Shown here: positions 8,301-16,237 of the stretch, piece by piece | Layout: each line of letters begins with the position of its first letter | Position numbering within the stretch: the first letter of the stretch is position 1 | From: Verrucomicrobiota bacterium | GTDB taxonomy: Bacteria > Verrucomicrobiota > Verrucomicrobiia > Limisphaerales > BJHT01 | DNA length: 38,373 nt | Assembly: GCA_014193395.1 (NCBI GenBank) | Contig: BJHT01000029.1 | Coordinates: 1 to 38,373, forward strand | Direction: 5' to 3' | Translations under genes and position numbers: made by a program | Notes under the pieces: generated by a model | The model's database searches: none | What the model was told of the DNA's origin: nothing | The model's input: the letters and a program-made list of their open reading frames with translations, nothing else

Positions 8301-10672
8301 ATCGCGCCGAACCAGAGGTCGTCTTTCGAGGTGCGCTTTTTGCCCGTCGTGGGCGGGTCAAGATCGACGACGGGCGAGGTTTTTCCGGCATCATCAAGAT
8401 CGGCGATGAGGTCGTCGGCCCCGCGTTGGAAGGTGATGCGGAGGGCGCGGGTCCGGGTGTTTTCCGGCGCGGCCCAGACGGCCCAGACGTTGGTGTCGGT
8501 GGTGCTGAAGGGGAGCCATTGTTTCGCATCGTCGGCGTTGGGCGGATAAGGCGCGCCGGGTTTGAGGAGGCTGAGTTTCACGAGCCACGGCTGATTTTGC
8601 GGATAGGGGAACACGACGCTGCCGAGCGCGACGGGCTGATGGAACGCGAGCACGACGTGCTGCTGGCGGGCCGCGCCGCGGGTGGATTCGATGAAGGTGA
8701 GGCCGTGGCCGGGCGCGTAGCCGGGCGGGTTGTTGCCGAGGCGGAAGAGGCGGAGAAAATCGTCGCGCGGGTCGGGGACGACTTCGTAGGCGAAGCGTTC
8801 CTTGCGTTTGGCGAGATAGCCGGGGACGCAGTTTTGAATGTCCACGTCGGCGGGCGCGGCGGCGTTGACGAGCCAGTTCTCGGGCGCGCGGATCGCCATG
8901 TACACCTTGCCGTCGCGGGCGGCGAGGCCCTGCAGGCCGCGGTTGCGCGTGTTCGTGGGCGGGAGCAGCGCGACGGTGCGGACGGCCTTGGTTGCGACGT
9001 CGATGCCCCAGATGCCCTCGGTGCGGGCGTCGAGGCCGCGCTGGCGGGCGAAGTTGTTGGCGGGCGCGGCGCTGAAGACGGTCGGGCCGTCGCTCGCGAG
9101 CCACCACGCGCCGGTGAAGGCCTCGAAGGAATGGTAGCCCCAGAGTTTTTTTCCATCGGTGTCGGTTTCGATCAACGACACGCCGCTCTCGGCGACGGGC
9201 GCGCCGAGAAAAACCTTGTCGCCGGCGACGCACGCGGCGCGCGGGGGCGAGTGATCGGCGAGCCAGCCGTGCGGGCCGTTCGCGCCGGAGAGCCACGGGG
9301 CGCGGTCGGGGAAGTGATCGCCGACATTCGGGTAGGCGGTCATCTCGTAGCGGAGTTCGAGGGGCGGATGCGTGATGGCTTTCCAGCGATAGGTGCCGGG
9401 AGAAACGTAGCGGCCCTGTTCGTCTTTGAGATCCCAGTGCTCGGCGAGCGGGCCGGCGGGGCGCTCGATGTTCGCGATGAGATTGCGGACGCGATGGCCG
9501 TCGGCGGAATCCACGACGAGCGTGACTTTGCCGGGCGCGGCGAGGGAGTAGTCGATGGCGGTGGGCGGATGCGACGCGGTGGCGGCGCTGGGGGCGGACG
9601 CGGGAACGGGCGCGTCGCCGAGGTCGATGAAAGCCTGGAGGCAGTCGAGGGAGGCGAGCTGGGGATCGCGGCCGGCCTTGGTGATTTCGATTTTGAGACC
9701 GCGCGTGGTGAGCGGGGCGAAGGTGATCCAGCGGCCCGGTGCGGCGTTTTGGATGGTGGCGGGCAGGGCCTTCCATTCGTCGCGCGTGCCGGCGGCGGGG
9801 TTGATCGAGTCGGGGCCTTGGAAGGTGAAGAGCTTGATGCGCTCGAAGGTTTGGGCGTCATCGGCGAGGAGGCCGACGAGGCGCGGGGTTTCGCGGATTG
9901 ATGCGCCGACGGTTGGGTGAGTTTCAGTTTTCGGCCAAGAGAGGATGAACCACGCGGGTTCGAGATCGGAGATGGGCGGGCGCGGGTTGACGCCTTTTTG
10001 ATCTTTGCCCGAGTTGCGCCAGCCGCGGCCGCCGTGGTCGCGAGTCACGAGCGATGCCGGGGTGAATTCGCCGTCGGCGTTGGCAATGGCGCGGGGCGTG
10101 ACGGAGAACAGGCGCGCGGCGAGCGGGCGGAGAAAATCGAGGCGGGTCTGATCGGTGGCGCGCGGGACGGTGCAGAGGATGGCGCGGGTCTCGAGCGAGA
10201 GCGGGGGCGGGAGCGGCGTGCAGCGCGGGAAATTCTGGCCCCGTGGTGTTTCGAGCGCGAGCCAGTGGGCGTCGTTGTTGGGATCACCGGGGAAGGGCGC
10301 GTCGGCCTTGAGCACGCGCAACTGGCCGACGCCGCCGAGCAGCGAGCCGATGCGCACGGGCCGCTGGAGCGCGATGCGAAAATGCACGGTGCCGGGCGCG
10401 CGCGGATTCGCGGCGGGCGGAGCCTGCCAGCGCGGGCCGTCGTTCGCGAAGCCGAGAGCGCGCTGAAGCGTTTCGGCGGTGGCGGGAACTGATTGCTGGT
10501 CGCGGAAGGCGGCGCTGGCGCCGAGGTCGAGCGCGTCGGGTTTGAACGCGGGGTCGAAGGGCGCGGCGTCCGCGACGATGGCGAAGAGCACGACGAAAAG
10601 AAGGAGGGACGGTGCGCAGGGGCGGCGGCGGGGCGGAGAGCAGGCGGGCGCGGGCGCGACGGGGTGTTTCAC
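5342..10672 (-). CDS. Giant exported beta-propeller protein with CBM9-like C-terminus
   Basis: This 1776-residue protein starts at a GTG (10672) with a Pro/Arg-rich n-region and a hydrophobic signal core ending near residue 36 (VADA). About residues 370-435 resemble a FlgD-type Ig-like domain (VDSADGHRVRNLI, ERPAGPLAEHWDLKDEQGRY, SPGTYRW). Long stretches of NHL/SMP-30-type propeller blades follow, for example AITADAQGNLYVFD and ALAADSAGHLWAVD around residues 1050-1120. DRNGDGAVQAEE near 1262 is an EF-hand-like calcium loop. From about 1530 the sequence KIDGSLSDWPYV and later segments match CBM9-like sugar-binding domains. No hydrolase active site is evident, so it is more likely a secreted binding or scaffold protein than an enzyme. 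The long antisense frames over it are composition shadows. Confidence 0.75.
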   Translation of the reverse strand: MKHPVAPAPACSPPRRRPCAPSLLLFVVLFAIVADAAPFDPAFKPDALDLGASAAFRDQQSVPATAETLQRALGFANDGPRWQAPPAANPRAPGTVHFRIALQRPVRIGSLLGGVGQLRVLKADAPFPGDPNNDAHWLALETPRGQNFPRCTPLPPPLSLETRAILCTVPRATDQTRLDFLRPLAARLFSVTPRAIANADGEFTPASLVTRDHGGRGWRNSGKDQKGVNPRPPISDLEPAWFILSWPKTETHPTVGASIRETPRLVGLLADDAQTFERIKLFTFQGPDSINPAAGTRDEWKALPATIQNAAPGRWITFAPLTTRGLKIEITKAGRDPQLASLDCLQAFIDLGDAPVPASAPSAATASHPPTAIDYSLAAPGKVTLVVDSADGHRVRNLIANIERPAGPLAEHWDLKDEQGRYVSPGTYRWKAITHPPLELRYEMTAYPNVGDHFPDRAPWLSGANGPHGWLADHSPPRAACVAGDKVFLGAPVAESGVSLIETDTDGKKLWGYHSFEAFTGAWWLASDGPTVFSAAPANNFARQRGLDARTEGIWGIDVATKAVRTVALLPPTNTRNRGLQGLAARDGKVYMAIRAPENWLVNAAAPADVDIQNCVPGYLAKRKERFAYEVVPDPRDDFLRLFRLGNNPPGYAPGHGLTFIESTRGAARQQHVVLAFHQPVALGSVVFPYPQNQPWLVKLSLLKPGAPYPPNADDAKQWLPFSTTDTNVWAVWAAPENTRTRALRITFQRGADDLIADLDDAGKTSPVVDLDPPTTGKKRTSKDDLWFGAIEGMKLLARRFARVPVTEKIRVSSGKLDADGVWDAQRTAPVSEADPGIYLMEWREPQPLRGIAIQQMHAKRAVIEAYTGASPTPPLAAADGWEKVGEFTQARHYHHSGFPSHNGHARYFDSYVDFGREVRTRALRIRVVEQFLVRDEYGFRADHGAQIIDPTRCRLYGVAPLRHLGGDAPVDPLMNERLEVLEAKSGKIIQELPLTGVGEPGHEWSPGNLLAFNPRGELFAAAGEKLLRLDLTGGPHTTLATDLLKPTAITADAQGNLYVFDVAPERRHIRVYAPDGRFLRTIGTPGGYQPGPWDPQRLNHITALAADSAGHLWAVDWTYWPKRISQWTTDGKHLKDFFGPTAYGSGGALDPWDKRRLFYGPLEFELDWTTGKTRLKNLTWTGATRAGDIPIRVQGRDYLVTSFHVHGPEQSYGAVYLHTGDRLKLVAAVGQANGFEPFADRQLLAQLGTPVLANFKFIWTDRNGDGAVQAEEVALSPKPADMNGVTPFQSDLSVQAGRVRWVVKEFLPNGTPVYEEQNVAALAGKGRAFIRLDNGNYHRLGGDRHGEGLFTPTGDQLWSYASEGAGVQQNTKPWRPDQVVSQFAWVGHDTAPAGDLGEFVVVHANYGAWNIWTADGLFAGQIFRDLRTPAAQAWSMPERPRGMRLDDATAGQEHFWGWFTRSRADNKYYVVAGHNHASVLEVTGLERFKRFGGELTITAADLQKAQDWERQHEQRLVYQRAPVLDSYRFETPPKIDGSLSDWPYVSAEIDDIKFRIGHDDQHLYVAYEVRGQGPFRNTGTQWDRLFKTGASVDLQLALDPAAPEDRQAPVAGDQRLLLSIMGDEPAAVLYQSTVPGTPADQVWRAVSPVAEVSFDRVTRLSGVRLAHARMFEDRGYIVEAAIPLKAIGLVIRPNLRLKFDWGILASGRDGNEVLRRIYWSNQATTVVADAPSEARLHPNLWGHLRFHAEPASSQVDPTAKKSKDKGFDDLLNDLK

Positions 10673-10830
10673 AGGGCGAGATCGACGCAGGCCAATGCGG
10701 ATCGTTCAACCGAACGCGGCGACGCGGGTTGTTTGGGCCGCTTTCAATTGTTGCGTCACTTCACCACCCCCTCCCGCGTCGGGCTGCGCGACGTTATCCC
10801 GATTGGGCCAAGGACGAGCGGGGATCGGGA

Positions 10831-11289
10831 TCAGAGCAGCCGCGGATCGAAGGAGAAAGGCTCGGGCTTGCTGATGACGATTTTTTTGAAATCGGGATGC
10901 GCGGGATTGAGCAAGTAGTTCGGCTCGGCGGGAATGATGACGCTGGGCAGCTTCAGCACGGCCGAACGCAGCTCCTTCGACCAGCGATCACCGATGGCCT
11001 TGGTCGAAGGCGGTGGCGGTTCGTTGGTCCAATCGGGCGGCAGCGTGGTCGGAGGAAGTTGCTCGACCAAGGCATCGTCGAATTCGAGGCGGAAGGTGAC
11101 GAACTTCAACGGCACGGGATGATCGAGATGGACCAGTATCTCCAAGGCCGCCAACGAGACGGTGCCGCTGGCATACACGACCCCGACGCCCCGCGAATTC
11201 CAGCGACCGCCACCGCGCGACGCGCCTTCGCCGCTGAAAGCCGTGGCGGCGTGTCTCTCCTTAACAATGCGCCAGGCCTGACCCATCAC
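10831..11289 (-). CDS. RES-domain toxin (NAD-consuming type)
   Basis: The 152-residue protein shows the RES family signatures. These are WRIVKERHA near the N-terminus, GGRWNSRG with Arg29, VVYAS with Tyr39, SLAALEIL with Glu50, and the C-terminal PSVIIPAEPNYLLNP. RES toxins (Res, MbcT, ParT) consume NAD+ in the cytoplasm and stop growth, and Arg, Tyr, Glu and Ser at these places form their active site. All are present, so the toxin looks intact. The start is GTG 11289 or ATG 11286. The bases GTGATG overlap the antitoxin stop TGA (11286-11288), so translation is probably coupled. The gene order antitoxin-toxin is normal for this type II system. Confidence 0.9.
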   Translation of the reverse strand: MMGQAWRIVKERHAATAFSGEGASRGGGRWNSRGVGVVYASGTVSLAALEILVHLDHPVPLKFVTFRLEFDDALVEQLPPTTLPPDWTNEPPPPSTKAIGDRWSKELRSAVLKLPSVIIPAEPNYLLNPAHPDFKKIVISKPEPFSFDPRLL

Positions 11290-11810
11290 GAATAGACCCC
11301 GTATTCAATGCGGCCGAGGAGATCCTCGACTTCCCGGGCGCCCACTTCGGTTTCCGCGTACTCGAGCGGGATGGCGCCACCGAGGCCGAATTGCGGAGCC
11401 GACAGCCACCGGCGCGCGTCCTCGAGGGACTCCAGCACCGTGACCGCCTTGTCGAGGAGGCGGGTGTAGCGCACGACGCGATCCGATTCGGCGGGATCAA
11501 GCCGGCCCGCGAGCATGCGCCGGTGCAGCGTGGCCTTCGAGATGCCGAGCATGGGAACAAGCTTTTCCATCGGCAGGTCGAGTTTCCCGCGCAACTCGTC
11601 GAGCATCCGGATGGGGAATCCCGCCTTCAGCGAGCGGATGAGGGCGGACGGTGCGGAGCGCGACAGGCCCGCGGCCTGCGACCGACCACGCCCCGACAAG
11701 AGCGCCGGGGCCGATCGCGGGACGCGCACCGTTCCGCGGTGGACAGGCCGAGCGCTTCGGTGTGCGCCGGCCGCCGGCTTGGATTTTGGTTTGCCCAAGG
11801 TCTTTTTCAT
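11286..11810 (-). CDS. Xre/MbcA/ParS-type antitoxin (DUF2384)
   Basis: The 174-residue protein has an Xre-like helix-turn-helix region at about 70-115 (LPMEKLVPMLGISKATLHRR) and a C-terminal DUF2384 toxin-binding region (ARRWLSAPQFGLGGAIPLEY, ending RIEYG). It should neutralise the RES toxin and repress its own promoter. The first 55 residues are an extra Arg/Pro/Ala-rich stretch that is probably disordered. They could be real or reflect a start chosen too early. An in-frame stop at 11823-11825 rules out anything longer, and ATG 11810 lies directly after the promoter. Upstream on the minus strand is a palindrome overlapping the -10 box. Confidence 0.88.
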   Translation of the reverse strand: MKKTLGKPKSKPAAGAHRSARPVHRGTVRVPRSAPALLSGRGRSQAAGLSRSAPSALIRSLKAGFPIRMLDELRGKLDLPMEKLVPMLGISKATLHRRMLAGRLDPAESDRVVRYTRLLDKAVTVLESLEDARRWLSAPQFGLGGAIPLEYAETEVGAREVEDLLGRIEYGVYS

Positions 11811-11811
11811 T

Positions 11812-11848
11812 TGAGACAGAATTTAGTCTCATTTGCGACCAACGTCAA
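11812..11848 (-). promoter_or_regulatory. Toxin-antitoxin promoter with palindromic operator
   Basis: Read on the minus strand, TTGACG (11848-11843) and TAAATT (11825-11820) are separated by exactly 17 bases, a good sigma70-type match. The palindrome TGAGAC-8 bases-GTCTCA (11812-11831) covers the -10 box, the expected place for an Xre-antitoxin operator. Transcription would start 1-5 bases before ATG 11810, so the mRNA would be nearly leaderless. Confidence 0.7.
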
Positions 11849-11965
11849 TTTGCAGCTTTTGCCGGGCCTTACGACGCGGCAGTCTGCCAGCGGTCGTAAG
11901 AATGCGGCTGTGCGGCCGTCGCACCGAAACCTCGCCGTGGGCTTCGGCGTGCGCCGCGCCCTCCG

Positions 11966-12592
11966 TCATTTACCCGACTCATCCAACGGCAGCCATTGCA
12001 CGGCGTCGGCGATGACGACGTGTTTGGGGTCGGTGCCGTCGGTGGCGATGCGCACCCAGCCAACGCGGCCGGCGGTGAAACGGAAGGTGCCGAGGGTGCG
12101 GAAGAGGCGCTGGTGCGGGGCCGGTTCCTGCTGGTTGATGCGCAGCGTGGTCTCGCCGTCGGCGTGATGAATGGTGACGGGCGCGTTGGTGGCGCGGCGG
12201 ACATTGTAACAATGAGCCAGACGCACTTCGTAACGGCCGTCGCGGGGCAGCGTGGGCGTGAAGGTCACGGACTTTTTGCCTTTGTCCTCCTTTTGATCGT
12301 GGAGGTAGCCGTGGCCCACGTAGGGCGGGGTGTGCGTGGAGTACTGCCATTTGCCGACGAGCGTGGCGGCGGTGTCATCGACGACGATGCCGGGCAGTGA
12401 CGCGGGGTCGGCGACGATGAACGGGACGAGGGCGGGATTGTCCACGTCGCCGGGCGGATGCGTGTTGGGCACGGCGTCGGGATGCGGCGTGAGTTTGGGG
12501 ACGCCCGGCGCGGCGAGGAGCGCGAGCAGCGGAGACACCAGCAACAGCAGCGCGGCGAGGCGGAGAATCGAGCGTGGGTTCAGGAGGTTCAC
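11966..12592 (-). CDS. Exported golvesin/xanthan-lyase C-terminal-like domain protein
   Basis: The 208-residue protein starts at GTG 12592 with a hydrophobic signal (LRLAALLLLVSPLLALLAA). Nearly all the rest is one beta-sandwich domain of the golvesin C-terminal/xanthan-lyase accessory type. The marks are IVVDDTAATLVGKW, YVGHGYLHDQ, GRYEVRLAHCY, APVTIHHADGETT and VIADAVQWLP. Such domains usually sit at the C-terminus of secreted polysaccharide-active proteins and probably bind sugar or assist folding. Here it stands alone. It lies 43 bases after the SASA esterase gene on the same strand, so the two are probably co-transcribed. Confidence 0.8.
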   Translation of the reverse strand: MNLLNPRSILRLAALLLLVSPLLALLAAPGVPKLTPHPDAVPNTHPPGDVDNPALVPFIVADPASLPGIVVDDTAATLVGKWQYSTHTPPYVGHGYLHDQKEDKGKKSVTFTPTLPRDGRYEVRLAHCYNVRRATNAPVTIHHADGETTLRINQQEPAPHQRLFRTLGTFRFTAGRVGWVRIATDGTDPKHVVIADAVQWLPLDESGK

Positions 12593-12635
12593 GGGGTTTG
12601 GTTTGGGAGCGGATCAGCGGCGGGGCGCGGGCGTT

Positions 12636-13541
12636 TCATCGCGGCCAGTCCAGCCACGCTTTCGCCATGCGCCGGCCGAGTTCGAGTTTGGCACCCTTGC
12701 TGAAGTGCAGGTTGTCGTAGCGCTGCGGGCGCAGGTCGAGCGTGTCGAGGTAGCGGAAGGTCGGATCAGCGGCGGGCAACGCGGATTGTTGCGCGCGGAC
12801 GACATCACCGTTTTTTCCACCGGAGGCGATGCCGCCAATGATGACGCGCATCGCCGCGGCGTTGGGCAAATCTTGGCGCAGGTTGGTGGCGAGCCGGCGC
12901 AGGCGTTCGCCGGAGGCCGCGGCTTCGGCGGCGCTGTCGCTCTCGCCCTGCACGTAGAGCAGCGCGGCGAGCTCGAACGTGACGCCGTCGGGCAGGGCCT
13001 GAACCGCCCGGCGCACCGTGTCCACGACATGCCGGTACATGTGGTCGTCGGTGTGATCTTTGAGCCAGAAACTGTTGCCGCCCCCGCCGCGGCTGGCTTT
13101 GACGAAGAGGAAGTTTTTCTCCCCCGCCGCCGCCAGATGCCGGCAGAACCCAATCTCCGGCCCCCAGAACAACGGGTCCGCGCCCGCGCCTTTCTGCGCG
13201 CGCAGCGTGACGATTTTTCCACCTGAGTCATCGTAGAGCGCCGTCGGGCCGTCGCCCGCGCGGGTCGAGCGGTTCGCCCAGAAAAACGGAATCTGCGCGT
13301 CGAGCGGATCGGTGCCCGGCGTGATGTCCGGCTCCTTTTTGTCGGCGGTGGTCCCGAGGCTGTTCGACTGGCCGGTGAGGACGAAGATTTTCACGCGCGG
13401 GCCGCCGGGCGGGAGCAGCGGCGCGGCGGGTTGCGCCCAGGTCACTGCGGCGGTCGTCAACAGCGCGAGGACGCCGGCCAGCAGCGCGCGTGGCGACCGG
13501 CGCTGACGGCGCGCGGCGGCGGGAGACGTGGGAGGGTTCAT
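12636..13541 (-). CDS. Exported SASA-family carbohydrate esterase
   Basis: ATG 13541 gives an RR-containing n-region and a hydrophobic core ending near TWAQ (residue 37). An in-frame ATG at 13568 would overlap the preceding gene. The mature protein is an SGNH-fold sialate O-acetylesterase-like (SASA/CE6-type) esterase. It shows VLTGQSNSLG with the nucleophile Ser59, YVQGESD in the oxyanion region, and a C-terminal DNLHFSKGA that supplies the Asp-x-x-His pair. These enzymes remove acetyl groups from hemicellulose or sialic-acid-type sugars outside the cytoplasm. It follows the BD-FAE-like esterase gene by 10 bases, so the pair forms an operon. Confidence 0.85.
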   Translation of the reverse strand: MNPPTSPAAARRQRRSPRALLAGVLALLTTAAVTWAQPAAPLLPPGGPRVKIFVLTGQSNSLGTTADKKEPDITPGTDPLDAQIPFFWANRSTRAGDGPTALYDDSGGKIVTLRAQKGAGADPLFWGPEIGFCRHLAAAGEKNFLFVKASRGGGGNSFWLKDHTDDHMYRHVVDTVRRAVQALPDGVTFELAALLYVQGESDSAAEAAASGERLRRLATNLRQDLPNAAAMRVIIGGIASGGKNGDVVRAQQSALPAADPTFRYLDTLDLRPQRYDNLHFSKGAKLELGRRMAKAWLDWPR

Positions 13542-13551
13542 GTTCAGCGAT

Positions 13552-14445
13552 TCACTTCGCGAGCGCATCGCGCACGAAGTCGAAGAGCGCCTTGGTCGAG
13601 GGATCGTCTGGCAGGCCGAGGTTTTCGTTGATGCGCGGGTGGTTGGTTTCCTTGGCGGCGAACGCCTTCGCGGGAATGCCCGCTTCTTTCAGCACGTTCT
13701 CGAGGCGTCGCGCCTGCATCGTGTTGTCGGGATGATCGGCGACATGAAGGATGAGAAACGGCGGGATGCCTTTGCCCTTGGCGACGTGCGTGACGGCCGA
13801 GTAATCGCGGTGCAGCGCGGGGTCGTTGCCGAATTTCAAGCGGTGCCCAAATTTGGGCATCGGGAAGCCATGCACGCGCAGACGCGTCTCGGCTGTCTCG
13901 ATGATCGCGGGCACGTCGTAGGTGTCGCCGTCCACGGGCACGCAGCCTTTGAGCACGGAGAAAGGCACGCCCTCGGCCTTGAGGTAGCGGTCGTCGGTGC
14001 AGATGAGCGCGGCGAGTTGCGCGCCGGCGGAATGGCCCATGACGAGGATGCGTTTGGGATCGCCGCCGTGTTCGGCGACGTGCTCGTAGGTCCAGCGCAT
14101 GGCTTTGGCGATGTCGCGGAAGATGGTGACCATGTCCACCTCGGGCAGCAGGCGGTAGCCGGTGGAGACGAAGACAAAACCTTTTTCCACGAAGGCCTGC
14201 GGCTTGAGCTGGATGGCGGTGCGGTCGCCGCCCTGCCAGCCGCCGCCGTGAATCCAGAAGACGACGGGCAGATTCTTCGCGCCGGCGGGCGCATAGACAT
14301 CGACCATCTGGCGCGGGTTCGCGGGCGTGGCGTAGGGAATGTTCGCGGCGGTGGCCTTGATGGTCGGCGTGTCGGCGGCGCGGGCGGAGACACACAGGAA
14401 GCCGAACGTGGTGAGCAGGGTGAGCAGGCGGAGGCGTGGTTTCAT
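13552..14445 (-). CDS. Exported alpha/beta-hydrolase, BD-FAE-like esterase
   Basis: ATG 14445 gives a 297-residue precursor with a signal peptide ending SARA (about residue 23). A longer frame to 14550 lacks a signal at its start. The alpha/beta-hydrolase features are all present: HGGGW (66-70) for the oxyanion hole, GHSAG with Ser139, HVADHPDN with the acid at 237 or 240, and NHPRIN with His269. The family includes bifunctional deacetylase/feruloyl esterases that act on decorated plant or algal polysaccharides. It is first in a minus-strand run with the SASA esterase and the golvesin-like protein, which supports joint removal of ester groups from a polysaccharide. The exact ester is unknown. 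Confidence 0.85.
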   Translation of the reverse strand: MKPRLRLLTLLTTFGFLCVSARAADTPTIKATAANIPYATPANPRQMVDVYAPAGAKNLPVVFWIHGGGWQGGDRTAIQLKPQAFVEKGFVFVSTGYRLLPEVDMVTIFRDIAKAMRWTYEHVAEHGGDPKRILVMGHSAGAQLAALICTDDRYLKAEGVPFSVLKGCVPVDGDTYDVPAIIETAETRLRVHGFPMPKFGHRLKFGNDPALHRDYSAVTHVAKGKGIPPFLILHVADHPDNTMQARRLENVLKEAGIPAKAFAAKETNHPRINENLGLPDDPSTKALFDFVRDALAK

Positions 14446-14594
14446 GGGGTGAGAGGAAGTGGCGCGTGGCCGGTGGTTTTGCGAACGGCTGTAGTAGGAA
14501 ACGGACGGACTGATTGCGCGGAGCATGTCGCGGCAGGGCGGTACGGTCATCCGTTTTTTTGGCGCGCCTTCGGGCCGTGAACTGCCGGGATTTT

Positions 14595-14617
14595 CCGCAG
14601 ATTCAGGGAGACCACAG
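14595..14617. repeat. Solo arm related to the 3020-3083 hairpin
   Basis: CCGCAGATTCAGGGAGACCA and the bases after it match the arm of the hairpin at 3020-3046 with a few changes, but a full second arm is absent (only a short CTGTGAGG-type match follows). The 14446-14784 gap otherwise holds nothing I can assign. Confidence 0.6.
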
Positions 14618-14784
14618 GAGGGAAAACTGATCTGTGAGGGCTGGAAATCGGCGGCGTGCAGGTGGTTAGCGAAACGGCCTTAAGGGAGGCTTCCGTCGGC
14701 GAGCCGCGGTGGTGGTGGTGGCATTCACGAGCGGGACGAGGCACGCCCCTTGGTGTTCCGACCAAGCGAGGCTGGAGTTCGGAA

Positions 14785-15072
14785 CTAATTCGGCGGCGTC
14801 GGCTTCCGGTTGTCTTCCACGAGCAACACCGCCGCCGCGATGGTGTTCACGGAGCGCAGGATTTTCTGCGCCTCGCCGGGATCGGCGATCTTCAGTCCGA
14901 AATTCTTGTCCAAGGCGACCACCAGTTGCAGTGCGTCCACCGAGTCCAGCCCCAAGCCTTCCGGTCCGAATAGCGGCGTGTCATCGCCGAGTTCGGCGGC
15001 GCTCACCTGGAGCATGAGGTTGTCCACGAGCAGCAACTTGATGCGCTGTTTCAGGTCGGTTTGGTTGGGCAT
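14785..15072 (-). CDS. Acyl carrier protein
   Basis: ATG 15072 gives 95 residues, normal for a free-standing acyl carrier protein. GLGLDSVDALQLVVALDKNF carries the Ser that receives 4'-phosphopantetheine, and GLKI plus the following helix fit the fold. The carrier holds acyl or aminoacyl groups as thioesters in the cytoplasm. No ketosynthase, acyltransferase or ligase is in the window, so its pathway is unknown. The sequence reads more like a specialised carrier than the FabF-partner AcpP, which usually has DSLD/EL motifs. A longer frame to 15456 runs into the divergent gene and is unlikely. Confidence 0.88.
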   Translation of the reverse strand: MPNQTDLKQRIKLLLVDNLMLQVSAAELGDDTPLFGPEGLGLDSVDALQLVVALDKNFGLKIADPGEAQKILRSVNTIAAAVLLVEDNRKPTPPN

Positions 15073-15385
15073 AATTCCATGAGCGGCGGGCACTCGATGT
15101 GCGCGAACCTGCGGCGCAAGCACCCGCCGGGCAAGGTCAAACCCGCCGCCGCCTGAGATCGTCCCGCTGGCGAACCGGATGCCTTCAGTTTTCTTGCAGT
15201 TGTCCGTTAGCCTGCCACGGAGTTCTGCCGATAGTCTGATCAACGTGTGAGCAAATCTCGGATCAGCGATTGCGGCCGACTCGGCCGGACGCGGCATGAC
15301 CGCCGTGAGGTTCCGTGCCCGCGCCGGTCGCGGTGCCGGGCGCGCCGCGCCCGCAGGGCAACGCCGCACGCGCCCTGTTCCTGAC
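15073..15385. other. Divergent intergenic region, nothing recognised
   Basis: This 313-base gap must hold promoters for the acyl carrier gene (minus) and the pilus ATPase operon (plus). I could not find a convincing -35/-10 pair, a long palindrome or an RNA structure. Confidence 0.5.
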
Positions 15386-16228
15386 ATGGTAGCGCAACTG
15401 ACAGACCTCGAGCGCGGGCAACTGCAGCAGACCATCGACATGTTCGAGGTCATCACGCAGTCGCAGCCGCAGGACTGCCAGTCGCTGGAGATTCTGCGCG
15501 AATCCTACGCCAAGCTCGCCCGCGACCAGGACGTGCTGCGGACCTCCAAGCGCATCGCCCAGGCCTACGTGCAACTCGGCCAGCTCTCCGCCGCGATCCT
15601 CGAATACGAAAGCATTCTCCAGCGCCAGCCCAATGATCCCGACGTGCAGCAGGCGCTGGCCCGGCTCGACAGCAGCTCCAACACGATGGTCGAGGCGACC
15701 GTGGAAATCTCCTCCTTCCGCGCGCCCAAATCGTTGTTTGGCGCACCGAAAGGCGCCGACGGTCGCACGGCCCCGGCGGAAATCGACGACGGCCGGACGA
15801 CGATGCGGAAGCTCTTTCTCGACGCCAAACTGATCCAGGAAGCCGACTTCAACCGTTGCTGGATCACGCCCGACACGGCGGACACGGGCCAGGTGAACGA
15901 GCCGTTCATCCAAATCCTCGCCGACCGCGGCCTGCACCCGCTCGACAAATCACTGAAGCTCCTCTGCGAAAAAGCCCGCGTCGGCTACCTCCCGGTGGAC
16001 AAGTGCGACATCGACATCGAGTGGGCGCGCAGCTTCCCGCGCAAAGTCTGCCAGCGCTGGTGCGTGCTGCCCTTCGACCGCATGAGCAAGTCGATCCTCG
16101 TGTTCACCGCCAACCCGTTCAACAAACAGGCCACCAAGGAACTCGAGGCCACGCTCAAGGGCCGGATCGTCTGGTACCTCACCCAGCCGCCGGAGCTGAT
16201 TAAATTTCACCGGAAGGTGTTCCGCTAA
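15386..16228 (+). CDS. TPR protein with a GspE N-terminal-like domain
   Basis: ATG 15386 gives 280 residues. The frame continues upstream to 15296, but that part is Arg/Ala-rich and not convincing. Residues 1-92 form TPR-like helical pairs (LERGQLQQTIDMFEVI, AYVQLGQLSAAILEYESIL). After a linker, about residues 140-280 resemble the N-terminal (MshEN/T2SSE_N) domain of secretion ATPases, with MRKLFLDAKLIQEADFNRCW at the start and ILVFTANPFNKQATKELE near the end. There is no ATPase core. The gene ends 9 bases before the PilB-type ATPase. It may therefore be a separate regulatory or docking subunit for that motor, possibly sensing cyclic-di-GMP as some MshEN domains do (inference). Confidence 0.72.
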   Translation: MVAQLTDLERGQLQQTIDMFEVITQSQPQDCQSLEILRESYAKLARDQDVLRTSKRIAQAYVQLGQLSAAILEYESILQRQPNDPDVQQALARLDSSSNTMVEATVEISSFRAPKSLFGAPKGADGRTAPAEIDDGRTTMRKLFLDAKLIQEADFNRCWITPDTADTGQVNEPFIQILADRGLHPLDKSLKLLCEKARVGYLPVDKCDIDIEWARSFPRKVCQRWCVLPFDRMSKSILVFTANPFNKQATKELEATLKGRIVWYLTQPPELIKFHRKVFR

Positions 16229-16237
16229 GTCGCGCCT

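Noticed and set aside
5927-9901. Very long open frame opposite the giant propeller gene (1324 codons), and similar ones at 811-2997, 16253-18040 and 19045-21849
   Set aside because: They are antisense to genes with clear family motifs, have low-complexity Ala/Gly/Arg/Val/Glu composition and no recognisable domains. High GC at third positions removes stops on the other strand.
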